Below are positions 28,726 through 36,866 of a stretch of 64,000 nucleotides of DNA, one piece after another. Under the pieces are notes generated by a model. That model was not told where the DNA came from and made no database searches. It saw only the letters and a list, made by a program, of their open reading frames with translations. The position numbers were made by a program, and so were the translations under genes. Source of the DNA: Pseudomonadota bacterium (lineage in GTDB: Bacteria > Pseudomonadota > Gammaproteobacteria > Burkholderiales > Rhodocyclaceae); NCBI GenBank assembly GCA_018241725.1, contig JAFEDI010000093.1:62001-126000 (forward strand), given 5' to 3'. Every line of letters begins with the position of its first letter. Position 1 is the first letter of the stretch.

Positions 28726-29511
28726 ATGCTCGTCCATCCCCAGTTCGACCCCGTCGCCATCGCCATCGGCCCCCTCGCGGTGCGCTGGTACGGCCTGATG
28801 TACCTCGTCGCCTTCATCCTCTTCGTGGCCCTCGGCCGGGTCCACGCCAAGCGGCGGCCGGAGCTGGGCTGGGACGCGCAGCAGATCGACGACCTGCTGT
28901 TTTACGGAGTACTCGGGGTGATCCTCGGCGGGCGTCTGGGCTACGTGCTGTTCTACAAGCCGGCCTACTACTTCAGCCATCCGGCCGAGATCCTCGCCGT
29001 CTGGCAGGGCGGCATGGCCTTCCACGGCGGCTTCCTCGGCGTGCTGGTGGCCATGTGGCTGTTCGGCCGCAAGACCAATCGCCCCTGGCTGGCCGTCACC
29101 GACTTCATCGCCCCGCTGGTGCCCCTCGGCCTGGCCGCCGGGCGCCTCGGCAACTTCATCAACGGCGAGCTGGTCGGGCGCGTCACCGACGTGCCGTGGG
29201 CGATGATCTTCCCGCAGGTGGACAACCTGCCGCGCCACCCGTCCCAGCTCTACCAGTTCTCGCTGGAAGGGGTCAGCCTGTTCCTGATCCTGTGGTCGTT
29301 CGCCGCCAAGCCGCGACCCCGCGGCCTGATCTCGGCGGCTTTCCTGATCGGTTACGGCTGCTTCCGCTTCATCGCCGAATTCGGCCGCGAGCCGGACGAC
29401 TTCCTCGGTCTGCTGACCTTCGGCATGTCGATGGGCCAGTGGCTGTCCCTGCCGATGATCCTCGCCGGCATTGCCATGGCCGTGTGGGCCGCCAAGCGCA
29501 ACAAGACCTGA
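28726..29511 (+). CDS. lgt: Prolipoprotein diacylglyceryl transferase
   Basis: The 261-residue integral membrane protein moves a diacylglyceryl group from phosphatidylglycerol to the lipobox Cys of prelipoproteins, the first step of lipoprotein maturation. Signature regions are [25 protein letters not shown] with the conserved His, and [14 protein letters not shown] with the catalytic-region Arg. About seven TM segments are predicted. It is followed by a convergent MAPEG gene. Confidence 0.97.
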   Translation: MLVHPQFDPVAIAIGPLAVRWYGLMYLVAFILFVALGRVHAKRRPELGWDAQQIDDLLFYGVLGVILGGRLGYVLFYKPAYYFSHPAEILAVWQGGMAFHGGFLGVLVAMWLFGRKTNRPWLAVTDFIAPLVPLGLAAGRLGNFINGELVGRVTDVPWAMIFPQVDNLPRHPSQLYQFSLEGVSLFLILWSFAAKPRPRGLISAAFLIGYGCFRFIAEFGREPDDFLGLLTFGMSMGQWLSLPMILAGIAMAVWAAKRNKT

Positions 29512-29529
29512 AGCCGGCCGCCGCGCCGC

Positions 29530-29949
29530 TCAATCCACCGGCAGACCGATGGCCGCCAGCACCCAGGCGGCCAGCAGCACTCCGTTGCTGAGAGCGAAGG
29601 CCGCCAGGCGGTGATAGACGTTGTTGTAGCCCAGGTGGATCAGGCTATGCACGACCCTCAGCCCAACGTAGGTCCATGCCAGCCCCAGCTGCAGCGCCGA
29701 GTGCTGGCCGGTCACGTAGCACAGCAGCCCCAGCACGTAGAACAGCACCGGCAGCTCCAGCAGGTTCATGTAGTTCCGGTTGGGCAGGCACACATCGGGC
29801 GGCACCTGTGCCGACTCGCCGAAACGGAAATCCGACACCTGGACGCGACCGGCAAACCCCGCGCCAAGCCGCCTGACGGCGATCAACAGCAGGATCACGA
29901 AGGTCCAGCCCGCCAGGGCGAACTGGGGATAGAGCATGGCAACGCGCAT
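29530..29949 (-). CDS. MAPEG-family membrane protein
   Basis: The protein of about 139 residues has four hydrophobic segments and the MAPEG pattern: a loop with PNRNYMNLLELPVLFYVLG and a TYVGLRVVHSLIHLGYNN segment. The family holds membrane glutathione S-transferases and related proteins; bacterial members are mostly uncharacterised. Start choice is uncertain: 29949 (MRVAMLYPQ), 29937 and 29991 are in frame, none with a clear ribosome site. It converges with lgt, 18 bases apart. Confidence 0.85.
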   Translation of the reverse strand: MRVAMLYPQFALAGWTFVILLLIAVRRLGAGFAGRVQVSDFRFGESAQVPPDVCLPNRNYMNLLELPVLFYVLGLLCYVTGQHSALQLGLAWTYVGLRVVHSLIHLGYNNVYHRLAAFALSNGVLLAAWVLAAIGLPVD

Positions 29950-30103
29950 GGAAGCAGGTGGGGCTGCACGGGCAACGCCCGCCAAAGCCATTCACAATGC
30001 ATGAACACGCGCGCAGCATAAGTGAGCACACCGGGAATGTCCAAGATGTGCACAGGGTTTTCCTGGCTTGGCAGCCGGATGGAATCAACCCAAAGTGAGT
30101 GCC

Positions 30104-30319
30104 ATGAACACCCAACCCAACAATCCCCTGCACGGCGTCACCCTCGAACACATGCTGACCGAGCTGGTCGCCCGCTACGGCTGGAAGAGCCTCGGTGCGG
30201 CCATCCCGATCCGCTGCTTCAACAACGACCCCAGCATTCCGTCCAGCCTGAAGTTCCTGCGCCGCACGCCCTGGGCCCGTGCCGAAGTGGAGCGGCTGTA
30301 CCTGCAGCAGCGCGACTGA
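30104..30319 (+). CDS. VF530-family (DUF2132) small DNA-binding-like protein
   Basis: The 71-residue protein matches the VF530 family: [21 protein letters not shown], then INIRCF-type [26 protein letters not shown]. Structures of the family show a compact helical fold and DNA binding has been proposed. It stands alone, with 112 bases upstream and 246 downstream free of genes. Confidence 0.9.
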   Translation: MNTQPNNPLHGVTLEHMLTELVARYGWKSLGAAIPIRCFNNDPSIPSSLKFLRRTPWARAEVERLYLQQRD

Positions 30320-30565
30320 TTCGGAGCAGAGAGTGCCAAAGTTAATAGTGCCCCGATAGAAAACCACAAATACTGCCAATCGAATACTCCATCCATCCTC
30401 GATCCCGCTCACAACAAGAAGAACGGAGATTTGCAGTTTGAGGAAAAGCCATCCGTCCAGCCCCTCGAGGGCGGCCATGCAGCCCGTCCGTCTGCGTCGC
30501 CCTGCCGCATCCGCAGTCCGGGCGGACAGCCCGCTGCCGGGTGCCCCGCCTGGCACGCCGGGACG

Positions 30566-32071
30566 ATGCCGATCGTGACAATCCCGCTGCGTCACCTCGA
30601 ACGCCTGCTGCCTGTTTCGGTGGGTCTGGCCTCCGTGTGCCTGACCGGTTGGCTGTGGCTGCACGAGCGGCAGGGCCTGGACGCCAGGTTGCGGACCCAG
30701 TTCGAATCCAGCGTGCGCCAGACCACCGGCCGCATCGAACAACGCCTGGCCGCCGTCGAGCTGATGCTGCGCGGGGCCCGTGGCCTGTTCGAGGCCTCCA
30801 GCCAGTTCAGTGCCGACGACTTCCGGCGCTACGTGAACGTGCTGACCGATGGCACTGATTTCGCCGGGCTGCAGGTCATGGCTTACACGCCCCGGCCACC
30901 GGGGCATGCCGACGACGCGCCGCTGCCGATTGCCTATGTCGCCCCCTATACGCCAGCCAACGAGGGGGCCATCGGGCGTGACATGCATGCCGACCCACTG
31001 CGCCGCGAGGCCATGCAGCAGGCGCGGGACGCCGGCATCGCCGCTATGACCCGCAAGATCATGCTGCTGGTGGATGAAGCCCCCAGCCAGCCCGGTTTCG
31101 CGATGTACCAGGCCCTCTACGCCAAAGATCAGCCCATCGACAGTCCGGCGGCCCGCCGTCAGGCCCTGCGTGGCTGGGTGCATGTGGCCTTCCGGCTCGA
31201 GGCACTGATGGCCAGCCTGTACGGAGAAGGCATCCCCGGCCTCGCGCTGCGCATCTACGACGGCAGCGATGTCACGCCGGAAACGCTGATCTTCGACTCC
31301 CACCCCGGAGCGGAGGCGCAGGCTGCACCGCGCTTCGCCACGCTCCAGTACATCGGCTTTCCCCAGCACAACTGGACGCTGGCCATCCGCAGCACGCCGG
31401 AATTCGAACAACAGCGTGGCCTCGGCTCGACCCGGATCATCGCCGTGGCCGGCACCAGCCTGAGCCTGCTGCTTGCCCTGCTGACCTGGCAACTGGTTAC
31501 CGGCCGCAGCCGGGCCTTCGCCCACGCCCAGGCGATGACGCGCGAACTGCGGGAGAGCGAGGAGCGCATGCGCCACATGGCCCAGCACGACCCGCTGACC
31601 CGCCTGCCCAACCGGGCGCTGTTCGCCGACCGCCTGCACTCCGCGCTGGCGCGAGCCCGCCGGGAACACACGCAGGCCGGCCTGATGTTCGTGGACCTGG
31701 ACCGCTTCAAGCCGGTCAATGACGCCCACGGCCACGCGGTCGGCGACAAGCTGCTGATCGCCGCTGCTTCGCGCATGCGCGAATGCCTGCGCGAAGCGGA
31801 CACCCTGGCCCGCATGGGCGGCGACGAGTTCGTCGTGCTGCTGCCCCACGTGGATACGCCGATGGACGCCCGACGCGTCGCCGAGCGCATCCTCAGCGCC
31901 CTGTCCCATCCCTTCGAGGTGGACGGACTGCAGCTGCAGATCTCTGCCTCCATCGGCATCGGCCTGTTCCCCGACCACGGCGAGGACGACGTCAGCCTGA
32001 TGAAGAGCGCCGACAACGCCATGTATCAGGCCAAGGACGTGGGGCGCGCCTGCCTGGTCTTCGCCGACTGA
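30566..32071 (+). CDS. CHASE-GGDEF diguanylate cyclase
   Basis: The 501-residue protein has an N-terminal TM helix (about 15-32), a periplasmic CHASE domain (about 45-280, with DFAGLQVMAYTPR and GRDMHADPLRREAM), a second TM (about 290-310) and a GGDEF domain with an intact MGGDEF signature near residue 417. It should make c-di-GMP in response to an unknown periplasmic small molecule. An RxxD-type inhibitory site upstream of GGDEF (RECLREADTL) may be present. ATG 30566 directly precedes the first TM; earlier in-frame starts would add a Pro-rich leader. Confidence 0.92.
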   Translation: MPIVTIPLRHLERLLPVSVGLASVCLTGWLWLHERQGLDARLRTQFESSVRQTTGRIEQRLAAVELMLRGARGLFEASSQFSADDFRRYVNVLTDGTDFAGLQVMAYTPRPPGHADDAPLPIAYVAPYTPANEGAIGRDMHADPLRREAMQQARDAGIAAMTRKIMLLVDEAPSQPGFAMYQALYAKDQPIDSPAARRQALRGWVHVAFRLEALMASLYGEGIPGLALRIYDGSDVTPETLIFDSHPGAEAQAAPRFATLQYIGFPQHNWTLAIRSTPEFEQQRGLGSTRIIAVAGTSLSLLLALLTWQLVTGRSRAFAHAQAMTRELRESEERMRHMAQHDPLTRLPNRALFADRLHSALARARREHTQAGLMFVDLDRFKPVNDAHGHAVGDKLLIAAASRMRECLREADTLARMGGDEFVVLLPHVDTPMDARRVAERILSALSHPFEVDGLQLQISASIGIGLFPDHGEDDVSLMKSADNAMYQAKDVGRACLVFAD

Positions 32072-32080
32072 GCGCCACGT

Positions 32081-32389
32081 TCAGCAGCACTCCACCTCGA
32101 TCTGCTCGAGCAGCGCCAGCCCCGCCTCGTCGTCGCAGCCTTCCAGGAGCTCGCGGATCTGGTTGATGTTGCTGTGGATCAGGAACAGGTCGTCCACCTG
32201 CGGCCCGCCTTCGCCGCGACGCTTCTTCTGGAAGTAATCCCAGAAAACATTGCCGCGCCCCGGCGCCTGCAGGTGGGCGTCGAGGACCTCCATCAGGCGC
32301 CGGGCATTCAGGTCGCAGTCGATCCCGCAAAAGCTGATGTAACGATCCGGCTGACTGGCCGGCTGAAGGTGTTCGCTTTCCCGCTTCAT
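32081..32389 (-). CDS. cowN: CowN, protects nitrogen fixation from carbon monoxide
   Basis: The 102-residue protein matches CowN, which keeps nitrogenase working in the presence of CO in diazotrophs. Recognisable segments are DRYISFCGIDCDLNARRLME, NVFWDYFQKK, DDLFLIHSNINQIRELLEG and the C-terminal Cys pair EVECC. ATG 32389 has an AGGAG site. It lies 87 bases downstream of, and on the same strand as, the CooA-like regulator gene. A palindromic GTCG-N6-CGAC site is centred about 66 bases before the start codon. Its presence suggests a nitrogen-fixing host, though no nif structural gene is in the window. Confidence 0.9.
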   Translation of the reverse strand: MKRESEHLQPASQPDRYISFCGIDCDLNARRLMEVLDAHLQAPGRGNVFWDYFQKKRRGEGGPQVDDLFLIHSNINQIRELLEGCDDEAGLALLEQIEVECC

Positions 32390-32447
32390 CACGTTTCTCC
32401 TGAAAAAATGGATGAAACGGACTGTACGGAAAGGCCAGCGCCGCTTC

Positions 32448-32463
32448 CGTCGGCCAGCCGACA
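32448..32463 (-). promoter_or_regulatory. Putative CooA-like operator upstream of cowN
   Basis: Read on the minus strand the site is TGTCGGCTGGCCGACG, i.e. GTCG-N6-CGAC, with one mismatch in the outer pair. Crp-family sites have this 16-bp spacing, and the known CO sensor CooA binds TGTC...GACA-type sites with six bases between half-sites. It is centred about 66 bases before the cowN start, compatible with activation at about -41. The same bases can also fold as part of a short hairpin (GCCAGCC...GGCTGGC), an alternative explanation. Confidence 0.5.
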
Positions 32464-32476
32464 CTCCGGCTGGCGG

Positions 32477-33121
32477 CTAGCCCTGCGCCAGGCTGCGGGC
32501 GGCCAGCGCGGGCAGGTCGTGGATCAGCAGGGCGCGCCGGCCGCGGCGGCTCAGCACGCCTTCCCGCTGCCACTGGTTGATCAGCGAGGACACCGACTGG
32601 CGCGTGGTGCCGAGCAGGCAGGCGATGTCCTCGGTGCCCAGGTCGAGGGGCAGCACGCAGCCTTCCGGGCCCTGTTCGCCGCGACGCTCGGCCTGGCGCA
32701 TCAGGAAACGCGCCAGCCGCGCCGGCACGTCGCGGAAAGCCAGGTCTTCCACCAGCGACACTGCGTTGTCGAGGATGCGCCCCAGCACCTTCATCATCAG
32801 CGGCGCCACCGTCGGTGCCCCGGTCAGCTTGGCGGCGAACTCGCGGATGCCGATCACCCACAGGGAGGCCGGTTCCAGGCCACGCACGAAAGTCGGCGTG
32901 TGGGTGGTAAAGATGTCGCCCGGCTCCAGGATGCTCAAGCTGAGTTCCCGCGCATCGCTGGCCAGATAGACCCGCAGGCGGCCGCTGCGCACGATGAAGA
33001 CCTGGTTCAGGGCCTGGCCGGGAGTGGCCAGCAGTTGTCCCTTGCCCACCTCGCGGGAGGTGAAGCCATCGAGAAAACCGGCCGGAAAGCCGGCCAGCGG
33101 ATCGGGATTGGGGGCGGCCAT
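32477..33121 (-). CDS. CooA-like Crp/Fnr-family regulator, putative CO sensor
   Basis: The 214-residue protein has the cyclic-nucleotide-type beta roll (SGRLRVYLASDARELSLSILEPGDIF), a long dimerisation helix and a C-terminal helix-turn-helix (TEDIACLLGTTRQSVSSLINQWQ). The block GRLRVYL...GDIFTTH aligns well with Rhodospirillum CooA (GRLRVYL...GDMFCMH): His74 matches the heme ligand His77, while the Cys75 position is Thr. The recognition helix has RQSVS, closer to CooA RQTTS than to Crp RETVG. Start is uncertain: 33121, 33127 and 33133 are in-frame ATGs. It lies directly before cowN on the same strand. A heme-based CO sensor is inferred, not shown. Confidence 0.75.
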   Translation of the reverse strand: MAAPNPDPLAGFPAGFLDGFTSREVGKGQLLATPGQALNQVFIVRSGRLRVYLASDARELSLSILEPGDIFTTHTPTFVRGLEPASLWVIGIREFAAKLTGAPTVAPLMMKVLGRILDNAVSLVEDLAFRDVPARLARFLMRQAERRGEQGPEGCVLPLDLGTEDIACLLGTTRQSVSSLINQWQREGVLSRRGRRALLIHDLPALAARSLAQG

Positions 33122-33309
33122 GGCCATGAACATAGCACACGGAGGCCCCCCGGCCGGCCCCGCCAAACCGCGCAAAAGCGAGGCCCGGCGCCCCTTCCGT
33201 GAGATCCGCCGCTTTCCCGGACGAATATCCCTACGTTAAGATGCCCCACAGAGCGTCGCCTAGTTCTGGATTCGGACGGGTGTCGCATTACCCCCGCACC
33301 GGCCCGCGC

Positions 33310-33325
33310 GGTCGGTCGTCCGACC
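33310..33325. promoter_or_regulatory. Second GTCG-N6-CGAC palindrome
   Basis: The sequence GGTCGGTCGTCCGACC is a perfect palindrome and has the same GTCG-N6-CGAC form and spacing as the site before cowN. It lies in the divergent gap between the CooA-like gene (start about 190 bases away) and ppnN (about 95 bases away). It may be an autoregulatory site, or a chance palindrome in GC-rich DNA. Confidence 0.4.
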
Positions 33326-33417
33326 TCTCCCGAGCGGCGCCGCGCCGGCAGCCAGGGGGAAGGCTCACGTCCCGCAGGCTGCCGTTCCGGTCCCCCAACG
33401 ACAATGAGAGCGCAGCC

Positions 33418-34800
33418 ATGGAATACGAAACCGTAGACACGCAAGTCTCCCCCACCGGGCGCCTGGAAGTGCTGTCCAGCTCGGAAGCCGCCAAATTGTC
33501 GAACCAGGGCGACAGCGCCCTGAACACCCTGTACCGCAACTGTTCGCTGGCGGTGCTCAACTGCGGCAACGAGATGGACGACGGCAAGGAACTGCTGGAG
33601 CGTTACCGCAACTTCGACATCCGCGTGCAGCAGCGGGCCCGCGGCATCAAGCTGGACATCCACGGCGCGCCGGCCAGCGCTTTCGTGGACGGGCGCATGA
33701 TCCGTGGCATCCAGGAACACCTGATCGCGGTGCTGCGCGACGTGGTCTATGTGGGCAACGAGATCAACGGCAACCCGAAATTCGACCTCAGCACCTCGGC
33801 TGGCGTCACCGACGCGGTGTTCCACATCCTGCGCAACGCCAATGTGCTGCAGCCGATCACCCAGCCCAACGTGGTGGTGTGCTGGGGCGGCCACTCGATC
33901 AACCGGGAGGAATACGACTACACCAAGCTGGTCGGCTACCAGCTCGGCCTGCGCGGCATGGATATCTGTACCGGCTGCGGCCCCGGCGCCATGAAGGGGC
34001 CGATGAAGGGTGCCGCCATCGCCCACGCCACCCAGCGCCTCAAGGGCGGCCGCTACCTGGGCTTCACCGAGCCGGGCATCATCGCGGCAGAGGCGCCAAA
34101 CCCGGTGGTGAACGAACTGGTGATCCTGCCCGACGTGGAGAAGCGTCTGGAAGCCTTCGTGCGCACCAGCCACGGCATCGTGGTCTTTCCGGGCGGGGTC
34201 GGCACCTGCGAGGAGATCCTCTACATCCTCGGCATCCTGCTCCACCCGGACAACGCGGCGATCCCCTTCCCGCTGGTGTTCACCGGCCCCAAGAGCGCCG
34301 AGGAATACTTCGTGCGCATCGACCGCTTCATCGCCGAGACCCTCGGCGACGCGGCCCGCCAGCGCTACAAGATCATCATCGACGACCCGGCACGGGTGGC
34401 GCGGGAGATCAAGGGCGGCATCGAGCAGGTACGCAGCTTCCGCAAGGAGAAGCGCGATGCCTACTACTTCAACTGGCTGCTGCGCATCGAGCACGAGTTC
34501 CAGCAGCCCTTCCGCCCGACCCACGAGCGCATGCGTGGCCTCAAGCTGCACAAGGACCAACCGGCCCACCTGCTGGCCGCCAACCTGCGCCGCGCCTTCT
34601 CGGGGGTGGTGGCGGGCAACGTGAAGGACGAGGGCATCCGCGAGATCGAGAAGCACGGCAGCTTCGAGATCCACGGTGATCCGGCCATCATGGAGCCGAT
34701 GGACGCGCTAATGGCTTCCTTCGTGGCCCAGGGCCGCATGAAGCTGCCGGGCAAGAAGTACAACCCCTGCTACCGCATCGTCGCCGAAAAGCACGACTGA
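33418..34800 (+). CDS. ppnN: Nucleotide 5'-monophosphate nucleosidase PpnN (YgdH)
   Basis: The 460-residue protein has the three parts of PpnN: an N-terminal PpnN-specific domain, a central LOG-like Rossmann domain (GPGAMKGPMKGAAIAH, then FPGGVGTCEEILYILGIL, the PGGxGTxxE motif) and a C-terminal domain of the DUF3412 type. The enzyme splits purine and pyrimidine nucleotides to base and ribose-5-phosphate and is allosterically controlled by (p)ppGpp in E. coli. ATG 33418 is chosen from the family start and a GAGAGCGCAGCC stretch upstream. Confidence 0.95.
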   Translation: MEYETVDTQVSPTGRLEVLSSSEAAKLSNQGDSALNTLYRNCSLAVLNCGNEMDDGKELLERYRNFDIRVQQRARGIKLDIHGAPASAFVDGRMIRGIQEHLIAVLRDVVYVGNEINGNPKFDLSTSAGVTDAVFHILRNANVLQPITQPNVVVCWGGHSINREEYDYTKLVGYQLGLRGMDICTGCGPGAMKGPMKGAAIAHATQRLKGGRYLGFTEPGIIAAEAPNPVVNELVILPDVEKRLEAFVRTSHGIVVFPGGVGTCEEILYILGILLHPDNAAIPFPLVFTGPKSAEEYFVRIDRFIAETLGDAARQRYKIIIDDPARVAREIKGGIEQVRSFRKEKRDAYYFNWLLRIEHEFQQPFRPTHERMRGLKLHKDQPAHLLAANLRRAFSGVVAGNVKDEGIREIEKHGSFEIHGDPAIMEPMDALMASFVAQGRMKLPGKKYNPCYRIVAEKHD

Positions 34801-34839
34801 GCAGCCGGCCGGCGGGTCTGCCCCGCCGGCCAGGTTCAA

Positions 34840-35739
34840 TCAGCCTTTCTTTCCCACCAGCACCACGCCAGCCACCACCAGCGAGCCGCCGAGCAGCTGG
34901 AACAGCCCGATCGGCTCGGTGAGGATCAACCAGCCGAGGAACAGCGTGATCACCGGCCCGAGGGTGCCGATCAGCGACACCGGCCCGGCGCCCAGGCGGC
35001 GCATCGCCTCCGACACCATCCACACCGGCAGCACCGTCGAGAACAGCGCCATCGCCGCCGCCAGCAGCAACACCGGCGCCGGCTGCACCAGCAAGCCTAG
35101 GGGCCGGGTCAGCGCGAAATGGGCCAGGCACAGCACGCAGGCGGCGGTGCTCGCCCACGCGGTGGTGCGTGCCGCCCCCAGGCGCACGACGGCCTGGCCG
35201 TTACCCATCAGGTACAGCGCGTAGGACACCGCGCTGGCGAACACCAGGCTGCCGCCGATCCACACGTCGCGGGCGGTGCCGGTGATGGTCAGGTCGTGGG
35301 CCAGCGCCAGCGCAATGCCCGCGTAGCACAGCGCGATGCAGGCCAGCGCCCGGCGGGTGATCGGCTTGCCGAGAAAAAGCGCCGACAGCACTACCACCAG
35401 CGTCGGGTAGGCGAACAGGATCAGCCGTTCGAGGGCCGCCGAGATGTAGTGCAGGCCTAGGAAATCCAGGTAGCTCGCCAGGTAATAGCCTGAGGTGCCG
35501 AGGCCCAAGAGCAGCAACATGTCCCGCCCGGTCAGCGGCGCCGGCTGGCGGCGGCGCTGGTCCTGCCAGCCGAGGGCGACGAAGAAGGGCAGCGACATGC
35601 CCATGCGCAGGGCCAGCAGGGTGATCGCATCGACGCCGTAGGGATAGGCCAGCTTGATCAGGATGGCTTTAAAGGAAAAGCCCACCGCGCCGAGAACGGC
35701 GTAGATGAGCCCGACACGGTGACCGGGGTTCATGAGCAT
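34840..35739 (-). CDS. EamA-family (DMT) transporter
   Basis: The 299-residue protein has about ten hydrophobic segments in two EamA repeats; the first begins LIYAVLGAVGFSFKAILIKLAY, the second near DVWIGGSLVFASAVSYALYLM. EamA proteins export or import metabolites such as amino acids; the substrate is unknown. The start at 35739 (or 35733) faces the divergent LysR gene at 35831, which may regulate it. It converges with ppnN, 39 bases apart. Confidence 0.92.
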   Translation of the reverse strand: MLMNPGHRVGLIYAVLGAVGFSFKAILIKLAYPYGVDAITLLALRMGMSLPFFVALGWQDQRRRQPAPLTGRDMLLLLGLGTSGYYLASYLDFLGLHYISAALERLILFAYPTLVVVLSALFLGKPITRRALACIALCYAGIALALAHDLTITGTARDVWIGGSLVFASAVSYALYLMGNGQAVVRLGAARTTAWASTAACVLCLAHFALTRPLGLLVQPAPVLLLAAAMALFSTVLPVWMVSEAMRRLGAGPVSLIGTLGPVITLFLGWLILTEPIGLFQLLGGSLVVAGVVLVGKKG

Positions 35740-35830
35740 TCGACAAAATGGAACGGCCCCCATTAGGCCACCGGATCGCAACGGGGGGAATTGGTAAGAT
35801 CCGGGGGCTGCATTCGCCGGAGACGAAAGC

Positions 35831-36727
35831 TTGTACTACGACCTCACCGACCTGCGCCTCTTCGCGGCGATTGCTGAAGAGGCCAGCCTGACCCGCGGTG
35901 CCGCCCGCGCCCACCTGGCGCCGTCGTCGGCCAGCCATCGCCTGGCCCGCCTGGAAGAGAGCCTCGGCGTGGCCCTCTTCGAACGCCACGCCCGCGGCCT
36001 GCGCCCCACCCGAGCCGGCGAGGCACTGCTCGGCCACGCCCGCCGGGTATTCGCCCAACTCGAACAGATGCACGCCGACCTGTCGCCCTTCGCCCGCGGC
36101 GTGCGCGCCCAGGTCAGCCTGTACGCCAACACCAACGCCATCAACTGCTTCCTGCCCGACGATCTGGGCGACTTCCTGCGCGCCGAGCCGCATATCCGCG
36201 TGACGCTCAAGGAGATGACCAGCCCGGAGATCCTGCGCTGCGTGGCAGCCGGCGAGGCAGAAATCGGCGTGGTGGCCGGCGAGGTGCCACCCGACGTGCT
36301 GCTCGCCCGCCCCTACCGGCAGGACCGCATCGTGCTGGTCACCCCGCCCGGCCATCCGGTGTCGGCACGGGCCCGCGTGCGCATCGCCGAAGTTCTCGAC
36401 CAACCCTTCGTGATGCTCCACGCCGGCAGCGCCTTCCACACCGGGCTCATGAATTACGTGGCGGAAACCGGTGGCCGGCTGGACGTGCGCATCGAGGTGC
36501 GCAGTTTCGAGGCCGTGCTGCGCATGGCCGGCGCCGGCGTCGGCCTGGGCCTAGTACCGCGCTCGGCGGCGGAGCGGGCCGGCCGCCAACGCCCCTTCGC
36601 GGTGGTGGACCTGGACGAACCCTGGGCCAGCCGCGATCTGTCCATCGTCGTACGCCGCGACCTGGCCCTGTCGCCCCACGCCCAAGCCCTGGTGGACGCC
36701 CTGGCTGGCGGACAGAACGCACATTGA
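35831..36727 (+). CDS. LysR-family transcriptional regulator
   Basis: The 298-residue protein has an N-terminal winged helix (DLRLFAAIAEEASLTRGAARAHLAPSS...LEESLGVALFERHARGLRPT split over residues 5-58) and a substrate-binding-like effector domain. TTG 35831 is taken as start because GGAGACG lies nine bases upstream and the HTH begins at residue 5. It is divergent from the EamA transporter gene with a gap of about 90 bases, the common layout of a LysR regulator and its target. Confidence 0.92.
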   Translation: MYYDLTDLRLFAAIAEEASLTRGAARAHLAPSSASHRLARLEESLGVALFERHARGLRPTRAGEALLGHARRVFAQLEQMHADLSPFARGVRAQVSLYANTNAINCFLPDDLGDFLRAEPHIRVTLKEMTSPEILRCVAAGEAEIGVVAGEVPPDVLLARPYRQDRIVLVTPPGHPVSARARVRIAEVLDQPFVMLHAGSAFHTGLMNYVAETGGRLDVRIEVRSFEAVLRMAGAGVGLGLVPRSAAERAGRQRPFAVVDLDEPWASRDLSIVVRRDLALSPHAQALVDALAGGQNAH

Positions 36728-36866
36728 TGCACGCCCTTGTCGGCTTCACCACACGGATGGCATCGCCCGCCTCCCCCGCAAGCCTGAAATAACGGGGCTG
36801 GCCGGGCGTCGGCACGGCGGCGCGAAACTTGCGTGAGTGCCTCCGACCCATCCGGAGGAATCACCG

